From NCBI RefSeq assembly GCF_000378185.1, contig NZ_KB899381.1:62001-126000 (forward strand): a stretch of DNA of 64,000 bases. Reading direction: 5' to 3'. A program made the translations under genes and the position numbers. This stretch comes from Salinimonas chungwhensis DSM 16280. GTDB taxonomy: Bacteria > Pseudomonadota > Gammaproteobacteria > Enterobacterales > Alteromonadaceae. Shown here piece after piece: positions 27,370-37,008 of the stretch. Below the pieces are notes generated by a model, which worked only from the letters and a program-made list of their open reading frames with translations, searched no databases and was not told the DNA's origin. The number at the start of each line of letters is the position of its first letter. Position 1 is the first letter of the stretch.

Positions 27370-28659
27370 TTACTTTTCTATAATAACCTGAAACCCAGCA
27401 GGCGCATCAGTAAAGTAAATCACATCACGGGGGCGCACGATAGCCACTGGTTTGCCGTCAATAAAAACCACTGGAAGGTGCGATCTCTGCCACGCGGGTA
27501 TTCCCCATTGTTTCATCCACGCTTTAAGGGGCTTGGAGACACCATTTATATTTTCCCGGCATCGTACAGACGGCATATTCGCCTGAACCCGGGCATCCTG
27601 GTTTAGCTGGAATGGCGGTGTGGCAGACCAATCAAAGTCGCAGCGCTCCAGGGCTTTTACCTGAATCACTTCCCTGGGGGGAGAGGAAAGTACTCTGGCC
27701 AGCCAAAATCTGCCTTGAGCGCGTCGTACCTGCCATCCCTGTAGTAATAATATCGGTTGCGCATCATCACGAGCTTCGGTTAGTGCCAATAGTTGCTCTG
27801 TCTGTTTATAACTGGGGAGTGCCAATCCGGCACTTTCAAGCCAGCGCCGGACAATCTGCTGTTGCCAGGCGTGACTGAAAGATTGCAAACCGACTATATC
27901 AAGCGCGCCTTCATCCACCATTCCGGCGAGCTTCTCATCCACAGCTTCTTCTAATAAGGCCTGTTGCTGTGCACAAAGTCGTGCGCTGCGTGATACTGTC
28001 TTGGCCAGCACTGGCCAGCGGGCAGTGAGGGCGGGAATAATACTGTTGCGCAAAAAGTTGCGGTCAAACTGATTATCCTGATTTGACTCATCTTCAATCC
28101 ATTTCAGCCTCTGATAATGTGCCTCAGACTCAATATCCTGGCGAGAAACCGATAATAACGGCCGACAAATCAATATATCCTCTCGCCAGGTTAATGCTGG
28201 CATACCGGCCAGCCCTTTCGGGCCGGCGCCGCGTTTTGCCTGTAATAAAAAGGTCTCGAGCTGATCGTCCTGATGTTGTCCTAATAGTAAGATGCCCTGA
28301 TGATGATGACAGTATTCTATGAGTTTTTGGTATCTGAGCTCTCTGGCCTGGGCTTCAAGACTGGTGCGGGGACTATTGTCGATGGACACGGGGATAGCCG
28401 TAAATGGTATGTCCAGCGAGCGGCATACCTCGTGACAGTGGTTCTGCCACTTATCGGCATTTACACTTAGCCCATGATTGATATAAACCGCGTGCACAGG
28501 CAGCGTCGGCTTGTCGGCCAGCAGTGCGTGAAGTAATACCGTTGAGTCGACACCGCCGCTAAAACCGACCACAAAACAAGAAGCCCGGCGTTCCGGGCTT
28601 TGTAGTAACAAGTCAGACAGTGATGCCTGAATCTGATGATATAGCGATGGAATGGACAC
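27370..28659 (-). CDS. tilS: tRNA(Ile)-lysidine synthetase TilS
   Basis: The 429-residue enzyme modifies C34 of tRNA-Ile(CAU) to lysidine, changing its decoding from AUG to AUA. The PP-loop ATPase motif SGGVDS is at residues 34-39, then the N-terminal catalytic domain (LGQHQDDQLETFLL), a TilS substrate-binding middle domain, and a C-terminal domain containing GVSKPLKAWMKQWGIPAWQR. It is the last gene of the superoperon, 20 bp after accA. Length matches E. coli TilS (432). Confidence 0.96.
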   Translation of the reverse strand: MSIPSLYHQIQASLSDLLLQSPERRASCFVVGFSGGVDSTVLLHALLADKPTLPVHAVYINHGLSVNADKWQNHCHEVCRSLDIPFTAIPVSIDNSPRTSLEAQARELRYQKLIEYCHHHQGILLLGQHQDDQLETFLLQAKRGAGPKGLAGMPALTWREDILICRPLLSVSRQDIESEAHYQRLKWIEDESNQDNQFDRNFLRNSIIPALTARWPVLAKTVSRSARLCAQQQALLEEAVDEKLAGMVDEGALDIVGLQSFSHAWQQQIVRRWLESAGLALPSYKQTEQLLALTEARDDAQPILLLQGWQVRRAQGRFWLARVLSSPPREVIQVKALERCDFDWSATPPFQLNQDARVQANMPSVRCRENINGVSKPLKAWMKQWGIPAWQRSHLPVVFIDGKPVAIVRPRDVIYFTDAPAGFQVIIEK

Positions 28660-28679
28660 AGGTGGTCAGAACCACTTAA

Positions 28680-29636
28680 TCAGCAATATCCGAAAGACAT
28701 AAGTCGATCATAGCGTTCGCTCATTAATGCCTCAGTATCCAGCGACTGCAGCTGACTTAGTTGTTGTTTCAACGTTGCCTTAAGATTTGCGCCCATTGCA
28801 TCAAAGTCACGATGCGCGCCACCTAAGGGTTCGTCGATAATGCTGTTGATAAGACCAAGATCTTTAATTTGCTTAGCACTCACTCCCATGGCTTCGGCCG
28901 CCTGCGGCGCTTTTTCAGCACTTTTCCAGAGAATTGACGCACATCCTTCCGGGGAGATCACCGAATACGTAGCGTATTGCAGCATATTGACTCTGTCGCC
29001 CACGCCGATAGCCAACGCCCCGCCAGAGCCCCCTTCGCCAATTACTGTGCAAATAATAGGTACCCGAAGCTCTGCCATTTCCATCAGATTACGGGCAATG
29101 GCTTCACTTTGACCACGTTCCTCTGCACCCACACCAGGATAGGCCCCGGGCGTATCAATTAACGTGATAACCGGCAGGTTAAATCGCTCAGCCATTTTCA
29201 TCAGGCGTAACGCCTTACGATAGCCTTCGGGTTTAGGCATACCAAAATTACGTTTAACTTTCTCGTGGGTATCCCGACCTTTTTGATGTCCAATCAGCAT
29301 GACAGGCTGATCATCGAGCATCGCCAGACCACCGATTATCGCTTTATCATCAGCAAAAGCCCGATCACCAGCGAGTTCGTCAAAGTCCGTAAACACCCGT
29401 CCGACATAATCCTTCGTGTAAGGACGCATAGGATGTCGTGATAACTGAGAAACCTGCCAGGCTCCCAGATCTGAGAAAATTTTCTTCGTCAGTTCGGCAC
29501 TTTTGGCGCGCAGACGAGTTATTTCTTCTTCAATACTGACGTCGAATTCACCGCCCTGATTGACCAACCGCAGCTCTTCAATTTTTGCTTCTAGTTCGGC
29601 TATGGGTTGTTCGAATTCCAAAAACTGTATATTCAT
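28680..29636 (-). CDS. accA: Acetyl-CoA carboxylase carboxyltransferase subunit alpha
   Basis: Starting at the ATG at 29636, preceded by AGGA at ribosome-binding distance, the product has 318 residues, one less than E. coli AccA. The reading frame extends 24 bases further upstream but those codons are not supported. Family motifs are [19 protein letters not shown] at the N-terminus, [17 protein letters not shown] and [20 protein letters not shown]-type sequence ([20 protein letters not shown] in this protein). With AccD it transfers carboxyl from biotin to acetyl-CoA, the first step of fatty acid synthesis. It follows dnaE by 38 bp. Confidence 0.97.
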   Translation of the reverse strand: MNIQFLEFEQPIAELEAKIEELRLVNQGGEFDVSIEEEITRLRAKSAELTKKIFSDLGAWQVSQLSRHPMRPYTKDYVGRVFTDFDELAGDRAFADDKAIIGGLAMLDDQPVMLIGHQKGRDTHEKVKRNFGMPKPEGYRKALRLMKMAERFNLPVITLIDTPGAYPGVGAEERGQSEAIARNLMEMAELRVPIICTVIGEGGSGGALAIGVGDRVNMLQYATYSVISPEGCASILWKSAEKAPQAAEAMGVSAKQIKDLGLINSIIDEPLGGAHRDFDAMGANLKATLKQQLSQLQSLDTEALMSERYDRLMSFGYC

Positions 29637-29674
29637 TCTGTGTCCTATTGTTACTGCCACTCACCCCGGTCAGA

Positions 29675-32600
29675 CTAATGATAGCTGAGGGTAACCGCCT
29701 GCTCTCCCAGACATTGCTTCAAATCGTGCAACAACTGGTCCTCGGGAGTGATATACCACTGGGCGCCACATGTCAGCACTGCTTCGGCATCCGGATGCAA
29801 TACATGTAACTCAACCGGGCAACTGCCACCATTGAATTGCTGTAAAATATCTTGCAAGGCTGTCAGCTTATCTTCCTGCCATTGCTGTGCATCAATTTGC
29901 AGTGAAAGTGCCCGCGCGTTTCGTTCCCGCGCCTGCACAATATCCATAGCGTCCCGGGCCGTGATTGTATTGCCCCCGGAGAAATCATCAAAGCTGACCT
30001 GTCCTTTTATCAGCAAAATTCTGTCTGTTTCCAGAATACTTTCAAACTGCTCGTACATATCCGGAAAAAAACGGACGTCCATTCTGGCACTTTTATCGTC
30101 CAGTGTCACAATCGCCCAGCGCCGTCCGCGTTTATTTGTTAACACCCTAACACTCAGCACAAGGCCCACCGCTGACGCCAGGTGTTCTTTACCCGTGGGT
30201 TTAAGATCCACCAGTCTGCCGTCTGTATAGTGTCGAATCTCCCGGGCGTACTGATTGATGGGATGCCCGGTAAGATACAACCCGAGGGTGTCTTTTTCAC
30301 CTTCAAGCCAGACTTTTTCAGGCCATTGCGGCACATCGGCAAATGCCTGTTCAACCTCTTCTGGTTCTGTAGTAAGCAGGCCGAACATATCTGACTGGCC
30401 AAAAGATTCTGCTTTTGCATGCTGACCGGCCGCGGCGATAGCTTCAGGCAAACTTGCCATCAAAGCGGCACGGTGCGGTCCCAGATTATCTAAAGCACCA
30501 GCCTGAACCAGCTTTTCCAGTACACGTTTGTTTACGCGTTTGATATCCACTTTAGCACAAAAATCAAACAGATCGGAAAATTTGCCATGCTGTTCCCGCG
30601 CCTCGATAATCGCTTCAATGGGACCTTCTCCCACCCCTTTGATGGCGCCGATCCCATAAACAATGCGCCCTTTTTCATCGACGGTAAACTTGTACCGGCC
30701 AGCATTAAGATCTGGAGGCAAAATTTCCAGTCCCATGCGCTGACACTCATCCACCAACGTTACAATCTTGTCGGTATTGTCCATATCTGCCGACATAACC
30801 GCTGCCATAAACTCAGCTGGATAATGTGCCTTTAGCCACAATGTCTGATAAGACACCAGTGCATAAGCAGCAGAGTGCGATTTGTTAAACCCGTAGCCGG
30901 CGAATTTTTCAACCAGGTCGAATATCTTCATTGCCAGATCAGGATCAATATTATTGCGTTTTGACCCTTCGGCAAACACCGCACGCTGCTTGGCCATTTC
31001 TTCCGGTTTTTTCTTACCCATCGCACGGCGCAACAGGTCAGCTTCACCTAACGAATAGCCAGCCATTTCCTGGGCAATCTGCATAACCTGTTCCTGGTAC
31101 AGGATAATACCGTAAGTTGGCTCAAGAATGGGTTTGAGACAGTCGTGTTGATAATCAGCATCCGGAAACGAAATTTCTTCGCGTCCATGCTTTCGATCAA
31201 TAAAGTTATCAACCATGCCAGATTGCAGCGGCCCGGGCCGGAACAGGGCTACCAGAGCGATGATATCTTCAAAGCAATCCGGTTTGAGCCGTTTAATAAG
31301 CTCTTTCATGCCTCGGGATTCAAGCTGGAACACCGCAGTACTTTCTGCCTTTTGCAACATACGAAAGCTACGAGCGTCTTCTAAAGGAATCGCGGTGATG
31401 TCGATTTTCTCACCCTTTCCTTCTTCAATCATGTCGATAGCCCACTGGATAATGGTCAGTGTGCGCAGGCCCAGAAAGTCAAACTTTACCAGCCCAGCGG
31501 TTTCCACATCGTTTTTATCAAACTGGGTAACCGGATTCTTGCCCTCATCATCGCAGTAAAGCGGGGCAAAATCAGTAATTGTGGTCGGGGCGATGACAAC
31601 GCCACCAGCATGTTTGCCGGCATTGCGGGTCACCCCTTCTAAGATCCTCGCCATATCGATAAGATCTTTTACTTCCTCATCGTCATCATACAGCTCAGGT
31701 AAGCGTGGCTCAGCTTCAAATGCTTTGCCCAGGGTCATGCCTGGATCAGAAGGTATCAGTTTGGAAATACGGTCGACAAAGCCGTATGGATGGCCCAACA
31801 CCCTTCCCACATCCCGCACCACTGCTTTAGCTGCCATAGTACCGAAAGTAATAATCTGTGAAACTGCCTGGCGGCCATATAATTCGGCGACATGTTCGAT
31901 AACTTCATCGCGCCGATCCATGCAAAAATCAACATCAAAATCGGGCATGGAGACCCGCTCCGGGTTCAAAAACCGTTCGAAGAGCAAATCAAATTCTAGT
32001 GGGTCCAGATCGGTAATTTTAAGGGCATAAGCAACCAGCGACCCCGCGCCTGAGCCGCGACCAGGTCCTACCGGTATATTGTTGTCCTTACTCCACTGGA
32101 TAAATTCCATTACGATGAGAAAGTACCCGGGGAATCCCATCTGATTGATAACGCCTAACTCAATGTCCAGTCGCTCATCGTAGGCTGGCCGCTGCTGCGC
32201 TCTTTGTACTTCATCGGGAAACAAAAAAGCCAGACGCTCTTCTAACCCCTCACGGGAGACCTTTACCAGAAAGTCTTCAGTGGTCATGCCGCCGGTGGGA
32301 AATTGCGGCAGGAAGTATTCATTCAGCCGAACCGTAACATTGCACCGCTTAGCAATTTCTACAGTATTTTCAATCGCTTCAGGGATATCACTGAATAACT
32401 CGACCATTTCTTCTGCAGAGCGAAGATACTGCTGTTCACTGTACTTTTTAGGCCGGCGTACATCCTCAAGGGTATATCCATCGTGGATCGCAACGCGAAT
32501 TTCATGGGCATCAAAGCCTTCTGAACTGACAAAACAGACTTCGTTGGTCGCCACTACCGGTAAACCGACGTGGTCGGCCAAATCAACGGCGCGATGCAAA

Positions 32601-33139
32601 TAGTCCTCTTCGCCCGGCCGGCCGGTGCGAAGTAACTCCAGGTAAAACCGATCCGGAAAGTGAGTTTGATAAAAGTCCAGTGAAGCATCCAGCAGGGCCT
32701 GATTGTTTTTTGTCAGGGCGACACCTACATCACCGGCCTGGGCCCCGGAAAGTACGATAACACCCTCAGCATGCTCTGCCAGCCAGCTTTGATCAATCAC
32801 CGCCCGGTGAGCAATATGACCTCGCAAATAAGCTTTTGAAATCAGGATGGTTATATTTTTATAACCCTCGTTATTCATTGCCAGCAACGTCAGCCTGAAA
32901 GGTGTATCACCAAATGCTTCATTAGTGACCCAAAAATCAGTGCCTATTACGGGCTTTATCCCGCGGGCGTGACACTCTGAATAGAATTTCACCAGACCAC
33001 ACATATTCATCTGATCAGTCAGTGCCACAGCCGGCATATTCATATCCGACACTTTTTCCAATAACGGTTTAACCTTATTCAGGCCATCCATCATTGAATA
33101 ATCGCTATGTACACGAAGGTGAATAAAGGGCGATGTCAT
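29675..33139 (-). CDS. dnaE: DNA polymerase III alpha subunit
   Basis: The 1154-residue replicative polymerase has an N-terminal PHP domain ([17 protein letters not shown]), the palm with catalytic Asp400 and Asp402 in [24 protein letters not shown] holding the third catalytic Asp, a helix-hairpin-helix region, and a C-terminal OB fold (about 985-1075). Length is close to E. coli DnaE (1160). It lies 20 bp downstream of rnhB and 38 bp upstream of accA, the conserved order. Confidence 0.98.
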   Translation of the reverse strand: MTSPFIHLRVHSDYSMMDGLNKVKPLLEKVSDMNMPAVALTDQMNMCGLVKFYSECHARGIKPVIGTDFWVTNEAFGDTPFRLTLLAMNNEGYKNITILISKAYLRGHIAHRAVIDQSWLAEHAEGVIVLSGAQAGDVGVALTKNNQALLDASLDFYQTHFPDRFYLELLRTGRPGEEDYLHRAVDLADHVGLPVVATNEVCFVSSEGFDAHEIRVAIHDGYTLEDVRRPKKYSEQQYLRSAEEMVELFSDIPEAIENTVEIAKRCNVTVRLNEYFLPQFPTGGMTTEDFLVKVSREGLEERLAFLFPDEVQRAQQRPAYDERLDIELGVINQMGFPGYFLIVMEFIQWSKDNNIPVGPGRGSGAGSLVAYALKITDLDPLEFDLLFERFLNPERVSMPDFDVDFCMDRRDEVIEHVAELYGRQAVSQIITFGTMAAKAVVRDVGRVLGHPYGFVDRISKLIPSDPGMTLGKAFEAEPRLPELYDDDEEVKDLIDMARILEGVTRNAGKHAGGVVIAPTTITDFAPLYCDDEGKNPVTQFDKNDVETAGLVKFDFLGLRTLTIIQWAIDMIEEGKGEKIDITAIPLEDARSFRMLQKAESTAVFQLESRGMKELIKRLKPDCFEDIIALVALFRPGPLQSGMVDNFIDRKHGREEISFPDADYQHDCLKPILEPTYGIILYQEQVMQIAQEMAGYSLGEADLLRRAMGKKKPEEMAKQRAVFAEGSKRNNIDPDLAMKIFDLVEKFAGYGFNKSHSAAYALVSYQTLWLKAHYPAEFMAAVMSADMDNTDKIVTLVDECQRMGLEILPPDLNAGRYKFTVDEKGRIVYGIGAIKGVGEGPIEAIIEAREQHGKFSDLFDFCAKVDIKRVNKRVLEKLVQAGALDNLGPHRAALMASLPEAIAAAGQHAKAESFGQSDMFGLLTTEPEEVEQAFADVPQWPEKVWLEGEKDTLGLYLTGHPINQYAREIRHYTDGRLVDLKPTGKEHLASAVGLVLSVRVLTNKRGRRWAIVTLDDKSARMDVRFFPDMYEQFESILETDRILLIKGQVSFDDFSGGNTITARDAMDIVQARERNARALSLQIDAQQWQEDKLTALQDILQQFNGGSCPVELHVLHPDAEAVLTCGAQWYITPEDQLLHDLKQCLGEQAVTLSYH

Positions 33140-33159
33140 AAAACCTACTTATAAACTGA

Positions 33160-33729
33160 TTAGGACTTTAACGCGGCCTGTACCGGCCGAAAGCTTTTGC
33201 GATGGCACGCCAGAGGCCCGTATTCGGCCAATGCTGCAAAATGTGCCTTGGTAGGATACCCCTTGTGCGCGGCGAAACCGTACTGCGGGTACGCCCGGTC
33301 AAGGGCTACCATGTCATCATCCCGTTCAACCTTGGCAAGAATTGAAGCTGCGGATATTTGCGCATACATAGTGTCACCTTTGACCACGGCCTCGGACGGA
33401 TAGTGCCATGCTGGTAAGCGATTGCCATCTACATAAACAAAATCAGGTTCAATATGCAGCCCTTCTACAGCCCGGTGCATTGCTAGCATTGTCGCCTGAA
33501 GAATATTAATCGCATCAATTTCTTCAGACGAGGCTCGGCCAATGGACCAGGCCAGTGACCGCGCTTTAATTAGCGCGGCAAAATGTTCGCGTTTTTTTGC
33601 ACTGAGTTTTTTTGAATCTGTAAGACCTTCAATCGGCTGGTCAGGATCTAAAATCACAGCGGCAGTAACAACATCTCCCACCAAAGGTCCGCGTCCGACT
33701 TCATCGACTCCGGCAATATATTCAGGCAT
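33160..33729 (-). CDS. rnhB: Ribonuclease HII
   Basis: The ATG at 33729 gives 189 residues. A TTG one codon earlier is also in frame. The active-site motif DEVGRG starts at Asp9-Glu10, with further family motifs [14 protein letters not shown] and the acidic VYVDGNRLP. The enzyme removes RNA from RNA-DNA hybrids and misincorporated ribonucleotides. Its first eight bases overlap the lpxB 3' end, which suggests translational coupling. Confidence 0.96.
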   Translation of the reverse strand: MPEYIAGVDEVGRGPLVGDVVTAAVILDPDQPIEGLTDSKKLSAKKREHFAALIKARSLAWSIGRASSEEIDAINILQATMLAMHRAVEGLHIEPDFVYVDGNRLPAWHYPSEAVVKGDTMYAQISAASILAKVERDDDMVALDRAYPQYGFAAHKGYPTKAHFAALAEYGPLACHRKSFRPVQAALKS

Positions 33730-34879
33730 CAATAAGGTCCAGTATGGCAGATGCAGATTGTTTATCCGCGTCTTGCTTTAATGTTTCATGTAATTCACAG
33801 AATGTTTTTATCAGTGCCCGGTTATCGTTTTTTAAAAGCGCCAGTAGGTGCTCACTCAGGGTATGAGGATTTACATCTTCCTGTAGCAATTCCGGCACGA
33901 TTTGACGACCGGCTAATAAGTTAGGTAATGCGAAAAACGGGGCTTTATACAGATACTGCATAATCTTGTGAGTCAGTGGAGAAAGCTTATATGCGGTAAC
34001 CATGGGGCTCTTACATAGCATTGCTTCGAGGGTCGCAGTACCAGAGGCAAGCAGCACTGCATCACTGGCTATCATCGCATCCCGCGCATTTGCGTGGGTT
34101 AGTGTGATCTGAGCACGCTCAAGCCCAGCCGGCAAATGCTCATCAAGATAATCGCTGATATCTTTGTATCGATGCTTGTTGGCCGCGGGAATGACAAACC
34201 TGCAATCAGGGATCTGAGTGGAAACCATCACCATAGTTTCCACAAAAATGGGTAACAGTGTTTTTATTTCACCGTTACGGCTGCCTGGTAATACCGCCAG
34301 AACCGTGCCTTCCTGCGCTAAGCCAAGACTGGTTCTTGCCAGACTTCGGTCTGGTGAAAGTGCAATCGCATCAGCCAGAGTATGGCCTACAAAACGATAA
34401 GGCACGTTATATTTGGCATAAACCTGCGCTTCAAACGGGAACAAACCAAGTACGCAATCTGCAGCTTTTGCAATCTTATGTATCCGGCTTTCGCGCCATG
34501 CCCAAATTGTCGGACTGACATAGTGAACTGTTTTAATCCCTGCGCGTTTAAGCTCAGTTTCTACCCGCAAATTGAAATCAGGGGCATCGACACCGATAAA
34601 GATATCCGGTGGGTTTTGTTTAAAATGCGCCACCAGTGATTTTTTGATTTTCAGGATAGCAGGCAAGTGCCCCAGCACTTCCACCAGTCCCATGACCGAT
34701 AAGGTTTCCATGTCAAACAGTGAGTGACAACCAGCGGCAAGCATATTGTCACCGCCGATACCCTCAATAATTGCATCAGGATGACGACGCTTAAGCTCCG
34801 CTATCATGCCGGCCGCTAATACATCGCCTGAGGGCTCCCCTGCCACTACACCAATTCTAAGCGGTCGGTCATCACTCAT
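33722..34879 (-). CDS. lpxB: Lipid-A-disaccharide synthase
   Basis: This 385-residue family 19 glycosyltransferase condenses UDP-2,3-diacylglucosamine with lipid X at the inner membrane. Recognisable motifs are [17 protein letters not shown] at the N-terminus, [19 protein letters not shown] and the C-terminal [10 protein letters not shown] and [11 protein letters not shown]. The ATG follows the lpxA stop directly (TAG then ATG), and rnhB overlaps its end by eight bases. Confidence 0.97.
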   Translation of the reverse strand: MSDDRPLRIGVVAGEPSGDVLAAGMIAELKRRHPDAIIEGIGGDNMLAAGCHSLFDMETLSVMGLVEVLGHLPAILKIKKSLVAHFKQNPPDIFIGVDAPDFNLRVETELKRAGIKTVHYVSPTIWAWRESRIHKIAKAADCVLGLFPFEAQVYAKYNVPYRFVGHTLADAIALSPDRSLARTSLGLAQEGTVLAVLPGSRNGEIKTLLPIFVETMVMVSTQIPDCRFVIPAANKHRYKDISDYLDEHLPAGLERAQITLTHANARDAMIASDAVLLASGTATLEAMLCKSPMVTAYKLSPLTHKIMQYLYKAPFFALPNLLAGRQIVPELLQEDVNPHTLSEHLLALLKNDNRALIKTFCELHETLKQDADKQSASAILDLIDA

Positions 34880-35650
34880 CTAGCGGATAATTCCACGTTC
34901 AGCATGCTCTAAAAATTCAACCAGAGTAGCAACTTCCGGCGTTTCTTTAGCACTGTCACTAAGCTTTTCAATGGCTTCTTCTATGGTGTTATTAGCACGA
35001 TAAATAGTACGATATGCGCGCTTTATAGCCATAATGGCATCTGAGCTAAAACCGCGGCGGCGCAACCCTTCAGAATTGATACCCGCCGGGACATTTTTCT
35101 GCCCATTGACCATCACGTAGGGCGGTACATCGCGAAGCACAATGGCCCCGGCACCAACAAAAGCATGGTCTCCCACTTTGCCGAACTGATGGATAGCAGC
35201 GCCACCACCAAAGATAACAAAATCACCAAGATGGACATGGCCCGCTAACGAAACATTATTTGCCAGAATGACATTGTCGCCTAACACACAATCATGGGCG
35301 ACGTGGGCATTTACCATAAGCAGATTGTAAGAGCCCAGGATCGTAATACCGTCATCCTGTACCGTTCCACGATGTACGGTGCTACCTTCACGAAATACAT
35401 TATGGTCACCAATGACAAGCTCTGTGGGTTCTCCGGCATATTTTTTGTCCTGACAGTCCTCGCCGATGGAACAAAACTGGAAAAAGCGATTGGCCTTACC
35501 AATTTTACTCGGTCCTTTTATTACCACATGGCTTTCCAGGATACAGTCATCACCCAGCTCTACGTTGTCTCCAACGTAGCAGAACGGGCCGATTTTGACA
35601 TTGTTGCCAATTTTAGCGGTGTCTGAAATGACGGCAGTAGAATGAATCAC
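34880..35650 (-). CDS. lpxA: UDP-N-acetylglucosamine O-acyltransferase LpxA
   Basis: The first committed step of lipid A synthesis is the acylation of UDP-GlcNAc. The start is set at a GTG at 35650, one base after the fabZ stop (TAAcGTG), because this gives the family N-terminus [20 protein letters not shown] and 256 residues (E. coli 262). The reading frame runs 57 bases further into fabZ, which is not credible. Left-handed beta-helix hexapeptide repeats fill residues 1-185 and the C-terminus is helical. Catalytic His lies in the [10 protein letters not shown] segment. Confidence 0.95.
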   Translation of the reverse strand: MIHSTAVISDTAKIGNNVKIGPFCYVGDNVELGDDCILESHVVIKGPSKIGKANRFFQFCSIGEDCQDKKYAGEPTELVIGDHNVFREGSTVHRGTVQDDGITILGSYNLLMVNAHVAHDCVLGDNVILANNVSLAGHVHLGDFVIFGGGAAIHQFGKVGDHAFVGAGAIVLRDVPPYVMVNGQKNVPAGINSEGLRRRGFSSDAIMAIKRAYRTIYRANNTIEEAIEKLSDSAKETPEVATLVEFLEHAERGIIR

Positions 35651-35651
35651 G

Positions 35652-36101
35652 TTATACGATCTCTCTGATTGCACACATAAATTCGGCGACACAAGCGTTC
35701 TCACCATCCACGCTCGCGGTACCCTTAAATTTCCAAATTCCTCTGCGCTCTTTAATTAGACTTACATCAAAATCCAAGCGATCCCCTGGTACCACCGGCC
35801 GTTTGAATCGCGCACAGTCGATGCCAGCGTAAAGATAAAGTTTGTCCGACTTACCCATGGTTTTAAAACCGAGTACACCTGCCGCCTGCGCCATCGCTTC
35901 CAGAATCATCACGCCAGGAAATATTGGCCGATCCGGAAAATGCCCGGTAAAGCAGGGTTCATTCATGGTGATATTTTTATAAGCTTTGATGGATTCACCA
36001 ATTTTATAATCAGTAACTCTGTCTACCAATAAAAATGGGTATCGATGGGGAAGTAATTCAAGAATTTCCTGAATATCAATTGTATTAAGTGAGTTGGCCA
36101 A
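35652..36101 (-). CDS. fabZ: 3-hydroxyacyl-ACP dehydratase FabZ
   Basis: This 149-residue hot-dog-fold enzyme dehydrates 3-hydroxyacyl-ACP in fatty acid elongation, at the branch with lipid A synthesis. Catalytic His54 in [15 protein letters not shown] and Glu68 in MILEAMAQ are present, as is [14 protein letters not shown]. lpxA starts one base after its stop. Unusually, the gene upstream is skp rather than lpxD, and a TATAAT lies about 138 bp before its ATG, so fabZ-lpxA-lpxB may have their own promoter. Confidence 0.97.
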   Translation of the reverse strand: MANSLNTIDIQEILELLPHRYPFLLVDRVTDYKIGESIKAYKNITMNEPCFTGHFPDRPIFPGVMILEAMAQAAGVLGFKTMGKSDKLYLYAGIDCARFKRPVVPGDRLDFDVSLIKERRGIWKFKGTASVDGENACVAEFMCAIREIV

Positions 36102-36238
36102 AAGTCTCTCCTATGCCATTGACCGCTGCTATCTTTTGTCGGCGCAGGCGGTATGCTGTCGTCGCCTACCTTTCGGATAATAGTCGCTTATGCCCTGTTA
36201 AATCTCAAGTACACGATTCATCAAGATAGATAAGCGTT

Positions 36239-36244
36239 ATTATA
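36239..36244 (-). promoter_or_regulatory. Likely -10 element of a fabZ-lpxA-lpxB promoter
   Basis: On the minus strand a perfect TATAAT is preceded by GG after a GC-rich stretch. No good -35 sits 16-18 bases upstream. The site is 138 bp before the fabZ ATG. Confidence 0.45.
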
Positions 36245-36352
36245 CCGGCTCGCAGCGACACTATTTTCATTGATATTGAATGGGTGTAGCAATCGCCGGA
36301 AGGTTGACTGACTGGAATTTGAAATCGGCGGCAACCATACGCTTTTTAACGC

Positions 36353-36399
36353 AAAAAACAAGTCAGACCAACACCTGATGCGGGTCGGTCGGACCTGTT
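36353..36399 (-). terminator. Probable terminator after skp
   Basis: On the minus strand AACAGGTCCGACC (36399-36387) pairs with GGTCTGACTTGTT (36369-36357) with one mismatch and one G-T pair, around a 17-base loop, and is followed by a T run. It begins 44 bases after the skp stop and would separate bamA-skp from fabZ. Confidence 0.65.
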
Positions 36400-36442
36400 T
36401 TTTGAAAAATCAACTGTGTCAGCCTCAATGGAGGTAAGTCAC

Positions 36443-36958
36443 TTAGTTGGTTTTTTTAACCTGATTAAGTACCTGCTCAGAAATGTCATACTGTTCTTTA
36501 GTGAACGATACCGCATTTGAGGTGAGTACCAGATCAAAGTTGCCTTTATCCGCAACGCCGTCGATGGCTTGTTTGATCAGGCCCAACAGTTTATTACGCT
36601 CTTCATTCTGACGACGCTGAATATTCTGCTGCAGTGGCTGGCCTTTCTCTGCAAGTTGCTGACGAACACTCTGAATTTTCTGTTGCAGTTCTTTTTTCTC
36701 CTGGTCACTCATGGTGGCCGCATCACGCTGTAAGCGTTCTGCATAGAACTGACCATCTTGCTGAAGTTGATTAACTTCGTCGATCTGGTCTTTAAATTCC
36801 ATCTGAATGTTATTTGCGATTTCAGCAGCCTGAGGCATTGCCTGAAACACGCTTTGTACATCTACAACGCCGATTTTCTGTTCAGCCATGGCCGAACCGC
36901 TAACCAACGCACTGCCTAATATCGCGGTTGCTACAAAATGTTTTGCCAACTGTTTCAA
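36443..36958 (-). CDS. skp: Periplasmic chaperone Skp (OmpH)
   Basis: The 171-residue protein has a Sec signal peptide (residues 1-25, ending AMA) and a long charged helical region (about 45-125: FKDQIDEVNQLQQDG and SDQEKKELQQKIQSVRQQL) that forms the tentacles of the jellyfish-like trimer. It carries unfolded outer membrane proteins across the periplasm to BamA, encoded just upstream. An AGGAG element precedes the ATG. A hairpin lies downstream in place of the usual lpxD. Confidence 0.95.
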   Translation of the reverse strand: MKQLAKHFVATAILGSALVSGSAMAEQKIGVVDVQSVFQAMPQAAEIANNIQMEFKDQIDEVNQLQQDGQFYAERLQRDAATMSDQEKKELQQKIQSVRQQLAEKGQPLQQNIQRRQNEERNKLLGLIKQAIDGVADKGNFDLVLTSNAVSFTKEQYDISEQVLNQVKKTN

Positions 36959-37008
36959 AAGGAGCTCCTTTTTAATTATTTATGAGACGCTGTTATCATT
37001 TTTTTAAA

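Larger units (their letters stand above)
36102..36442. other. Gene-free interval where lpxD is normally found
   Basis: No coding frame of useful size and no recognisable lpxD fragment occurs in these 341 bases between skp and fabZ. The interval holds a terminator-like hairpin after skp and a TATAAT before fabZ. Position and the missing gene suggest past loss or relocation of lpxD. Confidence 0.75.
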
